In this document: positions 17,311-32,272 of the stretch, piece by piece
How the letters are laid out: the number at the start of each line of letters is the position of its first letter
Numbering within the stretch: position 1 is the first letter of the stretch
Assembly: GCA_903904005.1 (NCBI GenBank)
Contig: CAIVAR010000011.1
Location: 40,055 to 104,054 of the forward strand
DNA from: an uncultured Anaeromyxobacter sp.
GTDB taxonomy: Bacteria > Myxococcota > Myxococcia > Myxococcales > Anaeromyxobacteraceae
Direction of reading: 5' to 3'
DNA length: 64,000 nt
Made by a program: the position numbers and the translations under genes
Notes under the pieces: generated by a model
What the model was told of the DNA's origin: nothing
Databases searched by the model: none
The model's input: only the letters and a program-made list of their open reading frames with translations

Positions 17311-18152
17311 ATGCCGAGCCCGTCCCGGAAGGTCGGGTGGCGGAGCGCGATCCCGAGCTCGGCGCGGGTGCGCGCGGCGTGGATCCGGCGGTCCGGAAGG
17401 GAGGGCGCCGTCGCCCCCTCCGGCAGGCGCGGAGCGGGGATGCCGATCCGGGCGGCGACCCAGCCGATCAGGTCACGGCGGCGAACCGGCTCCGCGTCGC
17501 TCGCGTGGTAGACCCGTCCCGCCCCTCCCCGTTCCAGGGCCGCCATCACCGACACCACCGCGTCGTCCCGGTGGCAGAGGTTGAGCCAGGCCCCGTCGCC
17601 CGGGCCGAGCGCCATCTGCCCGCCCCGGACCCGGTCGACCGGCCACGTCCGCCCCGGGCCGTAGAGCCCGGAGAGGCGCAAGACCATGCTCCGGAGCCCG
17701 GCCCCGGACGCATCGAGGACGAGCCGCTCCGCCTCGACGAGCACACCGGCCGAGGCGCTCGCCGGCCGGGGCGGCGTCTCCTCGTCGACGTCGGAGCCGT
17801 CGCGCTGGCCGAAAACGCCGGTGGATCCGGTGTAGACGAACGCCACGGGCCGGCCCCGGGATCGGGCCGCCTCGAGGAGGGCGCGCGTCGCGTCGACGTA
17901 GGCGCGCCGGTAGGCGTCGGGCCCGTCGCCGGAGGCCGACTGGCAGGCGACGATGGCGTCGAGATCGGCGGGGAGGCGCCCGGCCGCCCCCGGGGCGCAG
18001 AGGTCGAGCGCCACGCCATTCACTCCTGGTGAATCCAGCGCCGCGGCGCCGATCGGGTCGCGCCTCACCGCGGTGACGCGGTGGCCGGCGGCGGACAGCG
18101 AACGGCACAGGGCCGATCCGAGCCAGCCCGCTCCGGCGACGAGGACGTGCAC
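17307..18152 (-). CDS. NAD(P)-binding epimerase-like protein (YeeZ type)
   Basis: The 281-residue protein has a Rossmann nucleotide site (VAGAGWLGSALCRSL) and an extended-SDR layout (FVYTGSTGVFGQ, VLRLSGLYGPGR, YHASDAEPV). The usual YxxxK catalytic pair is not found where expected: the segment reads RPASASAGVLVEAERLV. As in other YeeZ-like proteins, classical SDR chemistry is therefore doubtful. The substrate is unknown. The stop overlaps the convergent PAP2 stop by 4 bases, and ribA ends 16 bases upstream on the same strand, so it may be the last gene of a FAD-oxidoreductase-ribA-epimerase operon. Confidence 0.85.
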   Translation of the reverse strand: MHVLVAGAGWLGSALCRSLSAAGHRVTAVRRDPIGAAALDSPGVNGVALDLCAPGAAGRLPADLDAIVACQSASGDGPDAYRRAYVDATRALLEAARSRGRPVAFVYTGSTGVFGQRDGSDVDEETPPRPASASAGVLVEAERLVLDASGAGLRSMVLRLSGLYGPGRTWPVDRVRGGQMALGPGDGAWLNLCHRDDAVVSVMAALERGGAGRVYHASDAEPVRRRDLIGWVAARIGIPAPRLPEGATAPSLPDRRIHAARTRAELGIALRHPTFRDGLGI

Positions 18153-18168
18153 GGGAAGCTCCCCCGGG

Positions 18169-18900
18169 CTACCGGGGCATCCCCTCGACCACCACGGGGT
18201 CGCTCTGCTCGGGGATTCGCTCCGCCGCCAGGTCGATCATGTGGCCGGAGCGGCGCGCCTTGGTCTCCAGGTAGAAGCGGTTGAACTCGTTGGGCGGGAT
18301 GACGTGGGGGATGCGGCCCGAGACCACCACCCCGTGCTGGGTGAGCTGGCGGATCTTGTCGGGGTTGTTGGTCACCACCCGGACCGACTTCACCCCCAGG
18401 CTGCGCACCATGTGGGCGGCGACGGCGTAGTCCCGCTCGTCGTCGCGGAAGCCCAGTGCCTGGTTGGCCTCGACGGTGTCGAGCCCCTGCTCCTGCAGCG
18501 CGTAGGCCCGGATCTTGTTGAGGAGCCCGATTCCCCGCCCCTCCTGGCGCAGGTAGAGCAGGACGCCCCGCCCCTCCCGCTGGATGGCCCGGAGCCCCTC
18601 GGTGAGCTGGTCCCTGCAGTCGCAGCGAAGCGAGCCCATGACGTCGCCCGTCAGGCACTCCGAATGGAGCCGGACGGCGACGTCCTCGGCGCCGACCACG
18701 TCGCCGTGCACCATGGCCACGTGCTCCTTGCCGTCGCGGTTGTTCCAGAATCCGACGAGGCGGAAGGGGCCGAACCGGGTGGGCAACTCGGCCACGGCGA
18801 CCACGCGGACGCAGACCCGGGCCGGCCCGAATCCCTCGCACTCGTGATCACGGTCTCGCGCCACCAGCGCGCGGAGCGCATCCTTCTCGACGACGTTCAT
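18169..18900 (-). CDS. ribA: GTP cyclohydrolase II
   Basis: The 243-residue enzyme opens the ring of GTP in the first step of riboflavin synthesis. The zinc cysteines are visible in SECLTGDVMGSLRCDCR, and the catalytic loop in LLYLRQEGRGIGLLNKIRAYALQ, followed by GVKSVRVVTNNPDKI. There is no fused RibB domain, and an extra 30 residues precede the core. The ATG overlaps the TGA of the upstream FAD-dependent oxidoreductase by 4 bases. Since riboflavin feeds FAD, the pairing is suggestive but not proof of a link. Confidence 0.95.
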   Translation of the reverse strand: MNVVEKDALRALVARDRDHECEGFGPARVCVRVVAVAELPTRFGPFRLVGFWNNRDGKEHVAMVHGDVVGAEDVAVRLHSECLTGDVMGSLRCDCRDQLTEGLRAIQREGRGVLLYLRQEGRGIGLLNKIRAYALQEQGLDTVEANQALGFRDDERDYAVAAHMVRSLGVKSVRVVTNNPDKIRQLTQHGVVVSGRIPHVIPPNEFNRFYLETKARRSGHMIDLAAERIPEQSDPVVVEGMPR

Positions 18901-19922
18901 GCCACCTCCGGGGCGGCGAGGCGCCGCCCGAGTTCCCTTCCCGATATCCAGGCGGCCTCGACGCCGCCACCCGGCGCGAAGCGATCCCCGCAGATCCCCA
19001 CCGAGCCCCCGGACGGAAGCCGGACCAGGATCGGACCGGACAGCTCCGACGCCAGGTCGGTGCGGGCGAATCGCCACCGGTGGGAGTGGGTCGCCGTCGG
19101 CCGGCCGGCCCAGTCGCCAGCCAGCCGGGCGGCCTCGGAGAGGAGCGCCCCCGGCCACTCCGGGTCGTCGAGATGGGCGCGGGACCAGGCCGGCTGCGCC
19201 TGCAGGACGAGCCCGACGAACGGGGGATCGATCCGCTTGCTCGACTCGTGGCCGAGGTACTGGAGCACCCGGGAATCCTCCGGGTACCAGGCATCCCATG
19301 CCGGGGGTGCGATTCCCGCGGGGTAGGCGGCGCAGATCGACAGCGAGGGCTCGCTCGTCCCGGTGTCGAGGAGCGCCCGAACCGAGGCCACCGATCGCGC
19401 GAGCTCGCCGGCCCCGTCGAGGAGCCGCAGCACCTGTTCCCCGGCGAGGGCGAGGACGACGTGGCGTGCACGGAGCGCCTCACCCCCCTCCAGGACCACC
19501 CCGGGCTCGGGGCCCGAGAGGTCGAGCCGCTCCACCCGGGCTGCGGTGCGAAGGGGGAGCCCCTCCGAGAGATGCTTCGGGAAGGCGGTCACGCCGTCGG
19601 CGAGGGCGACCCGCTGCTCTCCGGGACGGAAGGCCTCGGGCTGGCAGGGGCGACCCGTGCCCTCGACGATTCGCGGCCACCCCTCGACCCGCCTGGATGA
19701 CGTGGCGCGGACCGCAGCCAGGAAGTCCGGATCCTGGCCGTGCAGGAAGGCGACCCCGAGATCGAAGGGCATCCCAAGGAGGCGGTGGGTCGCGCAGCGC
19801 CCCCCGACACCCCGTGCCCGATCGAGGAGGAGCACCTGCCGCCCCGACCCTGCGAGGGTCCGCGCGCACGAGATCCCGGAGACGCCGGCACCCACCACGA
19901 GGACGTCGAGCGCTGCGATCAT
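18897..19922 (-). CDS. FAD-dependent amine-oxidase-like protein (renalase-like)
   Basis: The 341-residue protein has the dinucleotide-binding N-terminus VLVVGAGVSGISCARTLAGSG, the second FAD motif RARGVGGRCAT, and a C-terminal FAD-closing motif GGSVGICGDRFAPGGGVEAAWISGRELG. This is typical of renalase-like NAD(P)/FAD amine oxidoreductases. In bacteria such proteins oxidise isomeric forms of beta-NAD(P)H; the substrate here is unproven. The ATG is preceded by GGAGG 8 bases upstream. It is translationally coupled to ribA. Confidence 0.88.
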   Translation of the reverse strand: MIAALDVLVVGAGVSGISCARTLAGSGRQVLLLDRARGVGGRCATHRLLGMPFDLGVAFLHGQDPDFLAAVRATSSRRVEGWPRIVEGTGRPCQPEAFRPGEQRVALADGVTAFPKHLSEGLPLRTAARVERLDLSGPEPGVVLEGGEALRARHVVLALAGEQVLRLLDGAGELARSVASVRALLDTGTSEPSLSICAAYPAGIAPPAWDAWYPEDSRVLQYLGHESSKRIDPPFVGLVLQAQPAWSRAHLDDPEWPGALLSEAARLAGDWAGRPTATHSHRWRFARTDLASELSGPILVRLPSGGSVGICGDRFAPGGGVEAAWISGRELGRRLAAPEVA

Positions 19923-20042
19923 GTCCGCCTCCGATCCCCCACCTGGGTGGGCGCACATGCTACCCCGCGCCCCATCCGTTCCGACACTTCCCATTCGAGC
20001 CGTGCGAGACTCGCACCGGCTGTTCCCCGCACCGGAGGTCAC

Positions 20043-21455
20043 GTGAAGCACACGCCCGGACTCCCCAGGACCACGATCGGCATCCTCGGCGCCGCACTGA
20101 CCACCGTGTCGGGCATCCTCATCCTCGGCCTGGCGGCCGCCGCCATGCAGGGGCACCTGGGGAGCCCCTACATCGGCATCGTCGCCTTCCTGGTGCTTCC
20201 CGCCTTCTTCATCCTCGGACTCCTGCTCATCCCCGCCGGCGCCTGGCTGGCCCGGCGCCGGGCCCGGATCGCGGCGGAGCGGGGCGAGGAGATCCCGCAC
20301 CTCCCGATCATCGACTTCAACGACGACCTGACCCGGCGGCGCGTGCTGATCGTCGCCGTGCTCACCGCTCTCAACGTCCTCGTCCTCGGGGTGGCGGGCT
20401 ACAAGGGACTCCAGGTCATGGACTCGGTGGCCTTCTGCGGCTCCTGCCACTCGGTGATGGACCCCGAGGTCACCGCCTACGGCCGCTCGCCCCACGCCCG
20501 CGTCGGCTGCGTGCAGTGCCACATCGGCGAGGGGGCCAGCTGGTTCGTGAAGTCGAAGCTCTCCGGCGCCTGGCAGCTCATCTCGGTCACCTTCGACCTC
20601 TACCAGCGCCCCATCCCGGTCCCCATCCACAACCTGCGCCCGGCCCGGGAGACCTGCGAGGAGTGTCACTGGCCGTCCAAGTTCACCGGCGATCGGCTCC
20701 GCATCACCACCGCCTACGCCGAGGACGAGGCCAACACCGAGAAGAAGACGGTGGCCCTCCTGCACGTGGGCGGCGGCCAGTCGGCCACCGGCCCCATCAA
20801 GGGCATCCACGCCCACGTCGCCCAGGGCGTCCACATCCGGTACCTGTCGGACCCCAACCGGAACGCGATCTCCACCGTCGAGGCGACCTGGGCCGATGGG
20901 CGGACGGTGCTCTACCGCACCAAGGACACCCCGGCCACGCTCCCCGCGCCCGAGGCCTGGCGGACCATGGACTGCATCGACTGCCACAACCGCCCCACCC
21001 ACCGCTACCGCGAGGCCGGCCCGGAGATCGACCAGGCCATCCTGGCCCACCGGATCGACGTCGCCCTCCCCTGGATCAAGCGGGAGGGGCTGAAGGCGCT
21101 CCTGGTCGCCTACCCCAGCCAAGACGCCGCCCGCGCCGGTATCGAGAAGCAGCTCACCGACTTCTACCGGCAACTCGACCCGGCTGCCTTCCCGGCCCGG
21201 GAGCCCAGCGTCAAGACGGCCGCCTCGGCACTCGGAGACATCTACGGGTGGAACGTCTGGCCGAACATGAAGATCACCTGGGGCACCTACCCGAGCTTCC
21301 TGGGTCACGACCAGGCCCCCGGCTGCTTCCGGTGCCACGACGGCGACCACGCCGACAAGTCCGGGAAGTCGATCTCGCAGGATTGCGGCCTCTGCCACTC
21401 CCTGCTCGCGGTCGACGAGAAGGACCCGAAGATCCTCTCGCAGCTCTCTCCCTGA
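20043..21455 (+). CDS. membrane-bound hexaheme cytochrome c (NapC/NirT-like core)
   Basis: The 470-residue protein has three membrane helices (about 9-36, 43-70 and 100-120) followed by a periplasmic domain with six CXXCH motifs at about 132, 156, 205, 311, 428 and 448. The first two, with the spacing FCGSCHSVMDPEVTAYGRSPH, resemble NapC/NirT quinol-oxidising cytochromes; the last two form a separate C-terminal pair. It probably carries electrons from menaquinol to periplasmic acceptors. The usual family has one membrane helix, so two extra helices are unusual. The start is GTG with GGAGG 5 bases upstream. It is divergent from the FAD/ribA operon and stands alone. Confidence 0.92.
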   Translation: MKHTPGLPRTTIGILGAALTTVSGILILGLAAAAMQGHLGSPYIGIVAFLVLPAFFILGLLLIPAGAWLARRRARIAAERGEEIPHLPIIDFNDDLTRRRVLIVAVLTALNVLVLGVAGYKGLQVMDSVAFCGSCHSVMDPEVTAYGRSPHARVGCVQCHIGEGASWFVKSKLSGAWQLISVTFDLYQRPIPVPIHNLRPARETCEECHWPSKFTGDRLRITTAYAEDEANTEKKTVALLHVGGGQSATGPIKGIHAHVAQGVHIRYLSDPNRNAISTVEATWADGRTVLYRTKDTPATLPAPEAWRTMDCIDCHNRPTHRYREAGPEIDQAILAHRIDVALPWIKREGLKALLVAYPSQDAARAGIEKQLTDFYRQLDPAAFPAREPSVKTAASALGDIYGWNVWPNMKITWGTYPSFLGHDQAPGCFRCHDGDHADKSGKSISQDCGLCHSLLAVDEKDPKILSQLSP

Positions 21456-21467
21456 CCGAGGGGGACG

Positions 21468-23363
21468 CTACCGGCCGGCGGCCCGGCGCAGCGCCGCGAG
21501 GCCGGCCGTCACGTCGGCACCCAGGTGGACCCGCAACACGCGCCGGCCACGCGCGGCGAGGACCTCCTGGTCGCCCCGGGCCTGGGCCCGGAGGAGTTCG
21601 CCGAAGCCGAGGCGGCGCCCGGGGATGGGGAGCGGTTCGCCCTCGTCGGCCGTGAGGAGCAGGAAGACGCCGCTCGGCGGGCCGCCCTTGTGCAGCTGCC
21701 CCGTGGAGTGGAGGTACCGGGGGCCGAAGCCGAGCGTCGTCGCGACCCGGGAGGAGGCGCGCACCGATTCGCGCAGCCCTTGCAACGCCGCCACGACCGG
21801 CGCGGAGGGCTCCAGGTAGGCGTTCAGGGCGAGGTAGTCCCCCGGAGCGAGGCGGGCGAGGTGGGCCCGGATCCACCCGGCGGGCGAGGGGTCGCGTGCC
21901 GCCTCGGCGAGGACCCGGGCGTTCTCGGGGTCGGCGAAGAGGCGCAGCCCGTCCCCGGCGAGGGCGGGAACCTCGGGCGGCAGCGCGCCGCTCTCCTCGA
22001 CGGCGGCCGTCACCCGGCGCGCGGCGACCTTGGCAGCCTCCACGTCGGGCTGGTCGAAGGGGTTCACCCCGAGGATGGAGCCGGCGACCGCGGTGGCGAT
22101 CTCCCACCGGAAGAACTCCTGACCGAGGTCGGCGGGGTCGCCGATGTCGATCCGGACCACCGGCGCCCCGGCGCGCGCCAACGCCGCCATGGCCCGGTCC
22201 TGCTCCTCGGAAGGGGCCGAGGCGAGCCGCACGTGCACGAACAGCCGGTCGGTCCCCTGGCCGCGCGGGGTCCCGGGCGGCTCCCCGACCACCGGGACGA
22301 TCCCCTTCCCCTGCTTGCCGAGCGACTCGGCGACGAGCTGCTCGATCCAGTCGGCGAGCGCGGCGATGCCCGGAGACGGGACGAGCGTGAGCTTGTCGAC
22401 GCCGTCGCGGGCGGCTGCGGCGAGAACCACGCCGAGCACGAGCCCGGGGTTCGCGTCGCCGGGCCGGTCGGCGGCACAGGCGTCGGCCATCACGAGCGCC
22501 CGGTCGAGGAGGCGCGGGACGCTCACGCCCATGGCCGCGGCAGGCACCATCCCGAAGTGGGAGAGGGCGGAGAAGCGCCCCCCGACGCTCGGAACCCCGT
22601 GGAAGATCTTCCGGAACCCCTCGCGCGTGGCCATCCGCTCGAGCTCGGTCCCGGGATCGGTGATGGCGATGAATCGGCTCGCCGCCTGGCCGCCGAGCAG
22701 GCTCCGGGTCCGGTCGAGGAAGAAGGCGGCGAGCGCCATCGGCTCCACCGTGTTGCCCGACTTCGACGCCACGAGGAAGAGCGTCCGGCGCAGGTCGATC
22801 TCCCGCTCCAGCGAGCGGATCTGCGCCGGGACCGTGGAGTCGAGAACGCGCAGCACCGGGTGGCCGGGGATGCGTCCGAAGGTGCGGGCGAAGACCTCGG
22901 GGCAGAGGCTCGAGCCCCCCATCCCCAGGACCAGGGCGTGACCGAATCCCGCCAGGCGCACGTCCTCCGAGACCCGGCCGAACTCCTCGCGGCGCGCCCG
23001 TTGCTGCTCCACGAGGCGAAGCCAGCCGACCCAGCGGTCCTCGTCGCGCCCGGTCCACAGGGTCGCGTCGCCCCGCCAGAGGCGGGCCATCTTGTCCCCG
23101 GCCACCCACTCGGCGAGGGTGCCCTTCACCTCCCGCGCGAGGGCGGCGGGGAGCGAGAGGGACTGCGGGCCGACGGGCGGAAGTGCCGGCCTGGCGCGGG
23201 GTGGGAGGGCGGCGGCGGGTCGGGTCGCCGACCCGGCCACCGGGACAGCCTTCCTGGCGGGGGGGGGCTTCCTGGCCGCAGACGCCTTGGCCACGGGCGC
23301 CCTGGCTGGCTTCCCCTTCGGGAGCTTGCCCTTTCCCGGTTTCGAACTGCGCTTGCTCGCCAT
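21468..23363 (-). CDS. pgi: glucose-6-phosphate isomerase with a basic N-terminal tail
   Basis: This 631-residue protein interconverts glucose 6-phosphate and fructose 6-phosphate. Signatures: LVLGMGGSSLCPEVF, FLVASKSGNTVEPMAL (phosphate-binding SIS motif), DPGTELERMA, NPFDQPDVEAAK and TLGFGPRYLHSTGQLHKGGP near the end. The sequence resembles the isomerase half of transaldolase-isomerase fusions, but no transaldolase domain is present. Residues 1-50 are rich in Lys, Ala, Arg and Pro (KRSSKPGKGKLPKGKPARAP), a disordered extension not needed for catalysis. The ATG has no clear ribosome site, so the start is less sure than the gene. Confidence 0.92.
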   Translation of the reverse strand: MASKRSSKPGKGKLPKGKPARAPVAKASAARKPPPARKAVPVAGSATRPAAALPPRARPALPPVGPQSLSLPAALAREVKGTLAEWVAGDKMARLWRGDATLWTGRDEDRWVGWLRLVEQQRARREEFGRVSEDVRLAGFGHALVLGMGGSSLCPEVFARTFGRIPGHPVLRVLDSTVPAQIRSLEREIDLRRTLFLVASKSGNTVEPMALAAFFLDRTRSLLGGQAASRFIAITDPGTELERMATREGFRKIFHGVPSVGGRFSALSHFGMVPAAAMGVSVPRLLDRALVMADACAADRPGDANPGLVLGVVLAAAARDGVDKLTLVPSPGIAALADWIEQLVAESLGKQGKGIVPVVGEPPGTPRGQGTDRLFVHVRLASAPSEEQDRAMAALARAGAPVVRIDIGDPADLGQEFFRWEIATAVAGSILGVNPFDQPDVEAAKVAARRVTAAVEESGALPPEVPALAGDGLRLFADPENARVLAEAARDPSPAGWIRAHLARLAPGDYLALNAYLEPSAPVVAALQGLRESVRASSRVATTLGFGPRYLHSTGQLHKGGPPSGVFLLLTADEGEPLPIPGRRLGFGELLRAQARGDQEVLAARGRRVLRVHLGADVTAGLAALRRAAGR

Positions 23364-23420
23364 CGAATGGTGGAGAATGCGGGAGGACGCTCCCCGGTGC
23401 AAGAGGGGTCGGAGGTGACC

Positions 23421-23930
23421 ATGGATGGACTGCATCCCGAGACGCGGGCCCTCGCCGGGCGGCTGAGGCTCGCCCCGCACCCGGAGGGTGGCTTCTACCG
23501 GGAGACCTGGCGATCCCCCCTGCGCGTGGCCACGCCGCGCGGGGAGCGGTCCGCACTGACGGTGATCGACTACCTGCTCCCGTCCGGCGCATTCTCCGCC
23601 TTTCACAGGGTCCACGCCGACGAGGTCTGGCATCACGCCGGCGGGGATCCCGTCGAGATCCACGTCCTCACCCCCTCGGGCGCCCACGAGATGCACCGGG
23701 TCGGGGGTTCGGGGACCGCCGTGGCCATCCACCACGTGGTGGTCCCGGCCGGTCACTGGCAGGCGGCCCGCTCGATGGGACGGCGCCACGCCCTGGTGAA
23801 CTGCACGGTGGGACCCGGGTTCGACTTCGCCGACTTCGAGATGGCACGCGAGGAGGATCTCCTGCGCCTCCGCCCGGACCTGGCCTCCCTGATCCGGGGG
23901 CTCTGCCGGCCGGCCCCGGCGCCCCGCTAG
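23421..23930 (+). CDS. cupin protein of the DUF985 family
   Basis: The 169-residue protein is a small cupin: LAPHPEGGFYRETWRS near the N-terminus and DEVWHHAGGDPVEIHVL, then VPAGHWQAARS, form the beta-barrel metal-site motifs of DUF985 (cupin_5). Members often have sugar or nucleotide-sugar ligands, but the reaction here is unknown. The ATG at 23421 has GGAGGTGA directly upstream; a GTG at 23415 overlaps that site and is unlikely. The stop overlaps the convergent thioesterase stop by 4 bases. Confidence 0.9.
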   Translation: MDGLHPETRALAGRLRLAPHPEGGFYRETWRSPLRVATPRGERSALTVIDYLLPSGAFSAFHRVHADEVWHHAGGDPVEIHVLTPSGAHEMHRVGGSGTAVAIHHVVVPAGHWQAARSMGRRHALVNCTVGPGFDFADFEMAREEDLLRLRPDLASLIRGLCRPAPAPR

Positions 23931-24667
23931 CGATCCACCCAGGCGGTGCGGAGCCGGGCCAGCTCCTTCCCGTCCTCCTCGCGGAGCACCGAGTGGACGA
24001 AGACGCCCTCCCCCGCCGGCGACGACCGCGACACGACGCGGGTTCCGTGGAGGCACTCGGCGATGAAGAAGGCCTCGAAGGCGGAGAGGCGGCGAGAGCG
24101 CCAGGTCGCCTCCGGGACGGCCTCGGCGGCCCACTCGACGTAGGTGGCGTTGGTCACGTGCAGGTTCCGGTCGATGTCCCGGTACCGGGTGGTGAAGTGA
24201 CGCTCCAGCCCGGACGGCTCGGGCGCCGGGGGGCGTCCGCCGGGCAGGGGCAGCACGTGCTCCATCGGCTCGACCAGATCGAGCGGCAGGACCGTTCCGG
24301 GGCGGACCGGCTTGCGGGTCGCGAGGTCGACGACGATCCACTGGGTGACGGCACGGGCCCGGAGATCGCCGCCCACCCGGACCTCGAAGTCTCGGAGCGC
24401 GGAGAGCCGGTCGGCACCGCTGGGCCAGGTGTGAACCTCGGCCCGTTCCCCCATCGCGATCGGCCGCTCGACCACCACCGCCTGGCGCGCCAGTACCCAG
24501 GTGAGCCCCCGGGCCTGCAGATCGAGCACGCCCACCCCGAGCCGCTCGGCGTGCCTGCCTGCCGCCTCCTGCAGCCACCCCGAAAGGGCAGGCGGGGAGA
24601 GGAGGCCGAAGGCATCGACCGCATAACTGTGTGCCTCGAAGGGCTCGGTGAGCCGGGGTACCCCCAC
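23927..24667 (-). CDS. acyl-ACP thioesterase (FatA-like, double hotdog)
   Basis: The protein of about 246 residues has two hotdog halves; the second carries RYRDIDRNLHVTNATYVEWA, the FatA-type catalytic Asn/His motif. It releases fatty acids from acyl carrier protein. No ATG exists near the expected N-terminus. GTG at 24667 is in frame and used here, but the best ribosome site (GGGAGG) is placed for an ATT at about 24676, so the start is unsettled. It lies 87 bases from, and divergent to, the giant acyl-CoA-synthetase-like gene, which suggests a shared acyl-chain theme. Confidence 0.85.
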   Translation of the reverse strand: MGVPRLTEPFEAHSYAVDAFGLLSPPALSGWLQEAAGRHAERLGVGVLDLQARGLTWVLARQAVVVERPIAMGERAEVHTWPSGADRLSALRDFEVRVGGDLRARAVTQWIVVDLATRKPVRPGTVLPLDLVEPMEHVLPLPGGRPPAPEPSGLERHFTTRYRDIDRNLHVTNATYVEWAAEAVPEATWRSRRLSAFEAFFIAECLHGTRVVSRSSPAGEGVFVHSVLREEDGKELARLRTAWVDR

Positions 24668-24739
24668 GGGTCGAATGAAGCACGCCTCCCTTTCCGTGTC
24701 GACCTCGCGGACGGGGAGGCGCAGTTTCCCCGTAGATCG

Positions 24740-24745
24740 TAGAGT
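24740..24745 (+). promoter_or_regulatory. possible -10 element for the 1551-residue gene
   Basis: TAGAGT lies 9 bases before the ATG, in the divergent gap with the thioesterase. It would give a leaderless transcript. No -35 match was found. Confidence 0.3.
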
Positions 24746-24754
24746 AACGGGGCC

Positions 24755-30555
<5,801 letters not shown>

Positions 30556-30564
30556 CGGGACGGA

Positions 30565-32244
30565 TCAGAACTCGCTGCGCAGCACCGCCCCGTGGGAAGC
30601 GTTCTCGACCATGGCGGCATAGCGTCGCAGCCACTTCGACTTCACTTCCTTCTTGCGCGGGCGGAAGGAGGCCCGCCGCCGGTCGAGTTCCTCGGGCGAC
30701 ACGCCGACCTCGAGCCTCCGGTGGTCGACGTCCACCGTCACCTCGTCCCCGTCGCGGAGGAGCGCGATGTTGCCGCCCTCGGCCGCCTCGGGCGACACGT
30801 GCCCCACGCACACCCCGCGCGTGGCACCGGAGAACCGGCCGTCGGTGACGAGCCCCACCTTGTCGCCGAGCCCCATTCCCATGATGAGGCTCGTGGGGGT
30901 GAGCATCTCCTGCATGCCGGGGCCACCCTTCGGCCCCTCGTAACGGATGATCACCATGTGCCCGGCCTGGACCTTTCCGCCCAGGATGCCGGCGATGGCC
31001 TCGTCCTGCGAATCGAAGCAGATGGCCTTCCCGATCATTCGACGGAGGTGCTTCTCGATGCCGGCGGTCTTCACCACCGCCCCCTCCTCGGCCAGGTTCC
31101 CGCGCAGGATGGCAATTCCCCCCACCGCCGAGTACGGGTCGTCGAGGTGGCGGATCACCTCCCGGTTGGTGGTCTCGGCCTCCCGGATCCGGTCGCCGAT
31201 GGTCTCGCCGGTCACGGTGAGCGCGCGCCGCCGGACGACGTCGCCCCGCCGCGCGATCTCGAAGAGGACCGCCGAGACGCCTCCGGCGTTGCCCACGTCC
31301 TCGATGTGGACCGTGGAGAGCGACGGCGCGATCTTGGCCACGTGGGCCACCTGCCGGCCGATGCGGTCGATGGTGGAGAGGTCCATCTCGACGCCCGCCT
31401 CTGCGGCGATGGCGAGCATGTGGAGGACGGTGTTGGAGCTGCCGCCCATGGCCATGTCCACCACCAGCGCGTTCCAGATGGCGTCCTCGTTCACGATCCG
31501 GCGGATGCGGAACCGCTCGTCGCCCGCGATCTCCACCGCGCGCCGCGCCGCCTTCCGGAGGAGCTCCTCCCGCTCCGGAGAGAGCGCGACGGCCGTCCCG
31601 TTCCCGGGAAGCGCGATGCCCATGGCCTCGCAGAGCACGTTCATGGAATTGGCGGTGAACATGCCCGAGCAGGAGCCGGCGCCCGGACAGGCCGCGCACT
31701 CGATGGCGTAGAGCTCCTCGTCGGTGATCTTGCCCTGGGCCCTCTTGCCCACGGCCTCGAAGGCGGTGGCGAGGTCGATCTCGGTGCCGTCGGCGAGCTT
31801 GCCCGCCTTCATGGGACCGCCCGACACGAAGACCGTGGGCACGTCGACGCGGAGCGCGCCCATGAGCATGCCGGGCACGATCTTGTCGCAGTTGGGGATG
31901 CAGACCATCGCGTCGAGCGCGTGGGCGTTCATCATCGTCTCGACCGAGTCGGCGATGAGCTCGCGGGACGGCAGGCTGTAGAGCATGCCCTCGTGCCCCA
32001 TGGCGATGCCGTCGTCCACGCCGATGGTGTGGAACTCGAAGGGGACGCCGCCCGCCTTGCGGATCTCGTCCTTCACGATCTGGCCGTAGCCGGCCAGGTG
32101 GATGTGGCCGGGGATGATGTCCACCTGGCTGTTGCAGACCCCGATGAACGGCTTGTCGAAGTCCGCGTCGACGAGTCCGGTGGCGCGCAGCAGGCTGCGG
32201 TGGGGAGCGCGCTCGTACCCCTTCTTGATGACGTCGCTTCGCAT
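30565..32244 (-). CDS. ilvD: dihydroxy-acid dehydratase
   Basis: The 559-residue enzyme dehydrates dihydroxy acids to 2-oxo acids, the shared third step of valine and isoleucine synthesis, and leads on to leucine. Fe-S ligands are visible in [26 protein letters not shown] and [20 protein letters not shown]; the active-site [15 protein letters not shown] is near the C-terminus. Length and motifs are standard. The gene converges on the homocitrate-synthase-like gene (9 bases apart) and is divergent from the oxygenase gene. It is unlinked to the leu genes 11 kb away but serves the same pathway. Confidence 0.97.
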   Translation of the reverse strand: MRSDVIKKGYERAPHRSLLRATGLVDADFDKPFIGVCNSQVDIIPGHIHLAGYGQIVKDEIRKAGGVPFEFHTIGVDDGIAMGHEGMLYSLPSRELIADSVETMMNAHALDAMVCIPNCDKIVPGMLMGALRVDVPTVFVSGGPMKAGKLADGTEIDLATAFEAVGKRAQGKITDEELYAIECAACPGAGSCSGMFTANSMNVLCEAMGIALPGNGTAVALSPEREELLRKAARRAVEIAGDERFRIRRIVNEDAIWNALVVDMAMGGSSNTVLHMLAIAAEAGVEMDLSTIDRIGRQVAHVAKIAPSLSTVHIEDVGNAGGVSAVLFEIARRGDVVRRRALTVTGETIGDRIREAETTNREVIRHLDDPYSAVGGIAILRGNLAEEGAVVKTAGIEKHLRRMIGKAICFDSQDEAIAGILGGKVQAGHMVIIRYEGPKGGPGMQEMLTPTSLIMGMGLGDKVGLVTDGRFSGATRGVCVGHVSPEAAEGGNIALLRDGDEVTVDVDHRRLEVGVSPEELDRRRASFRPRKKEVKSKWLRRYAAMVENASHGAVLRSEF

Positions 32245-32272
32245 GGTCGGGAGAGGGAACATCGGGGAACGG

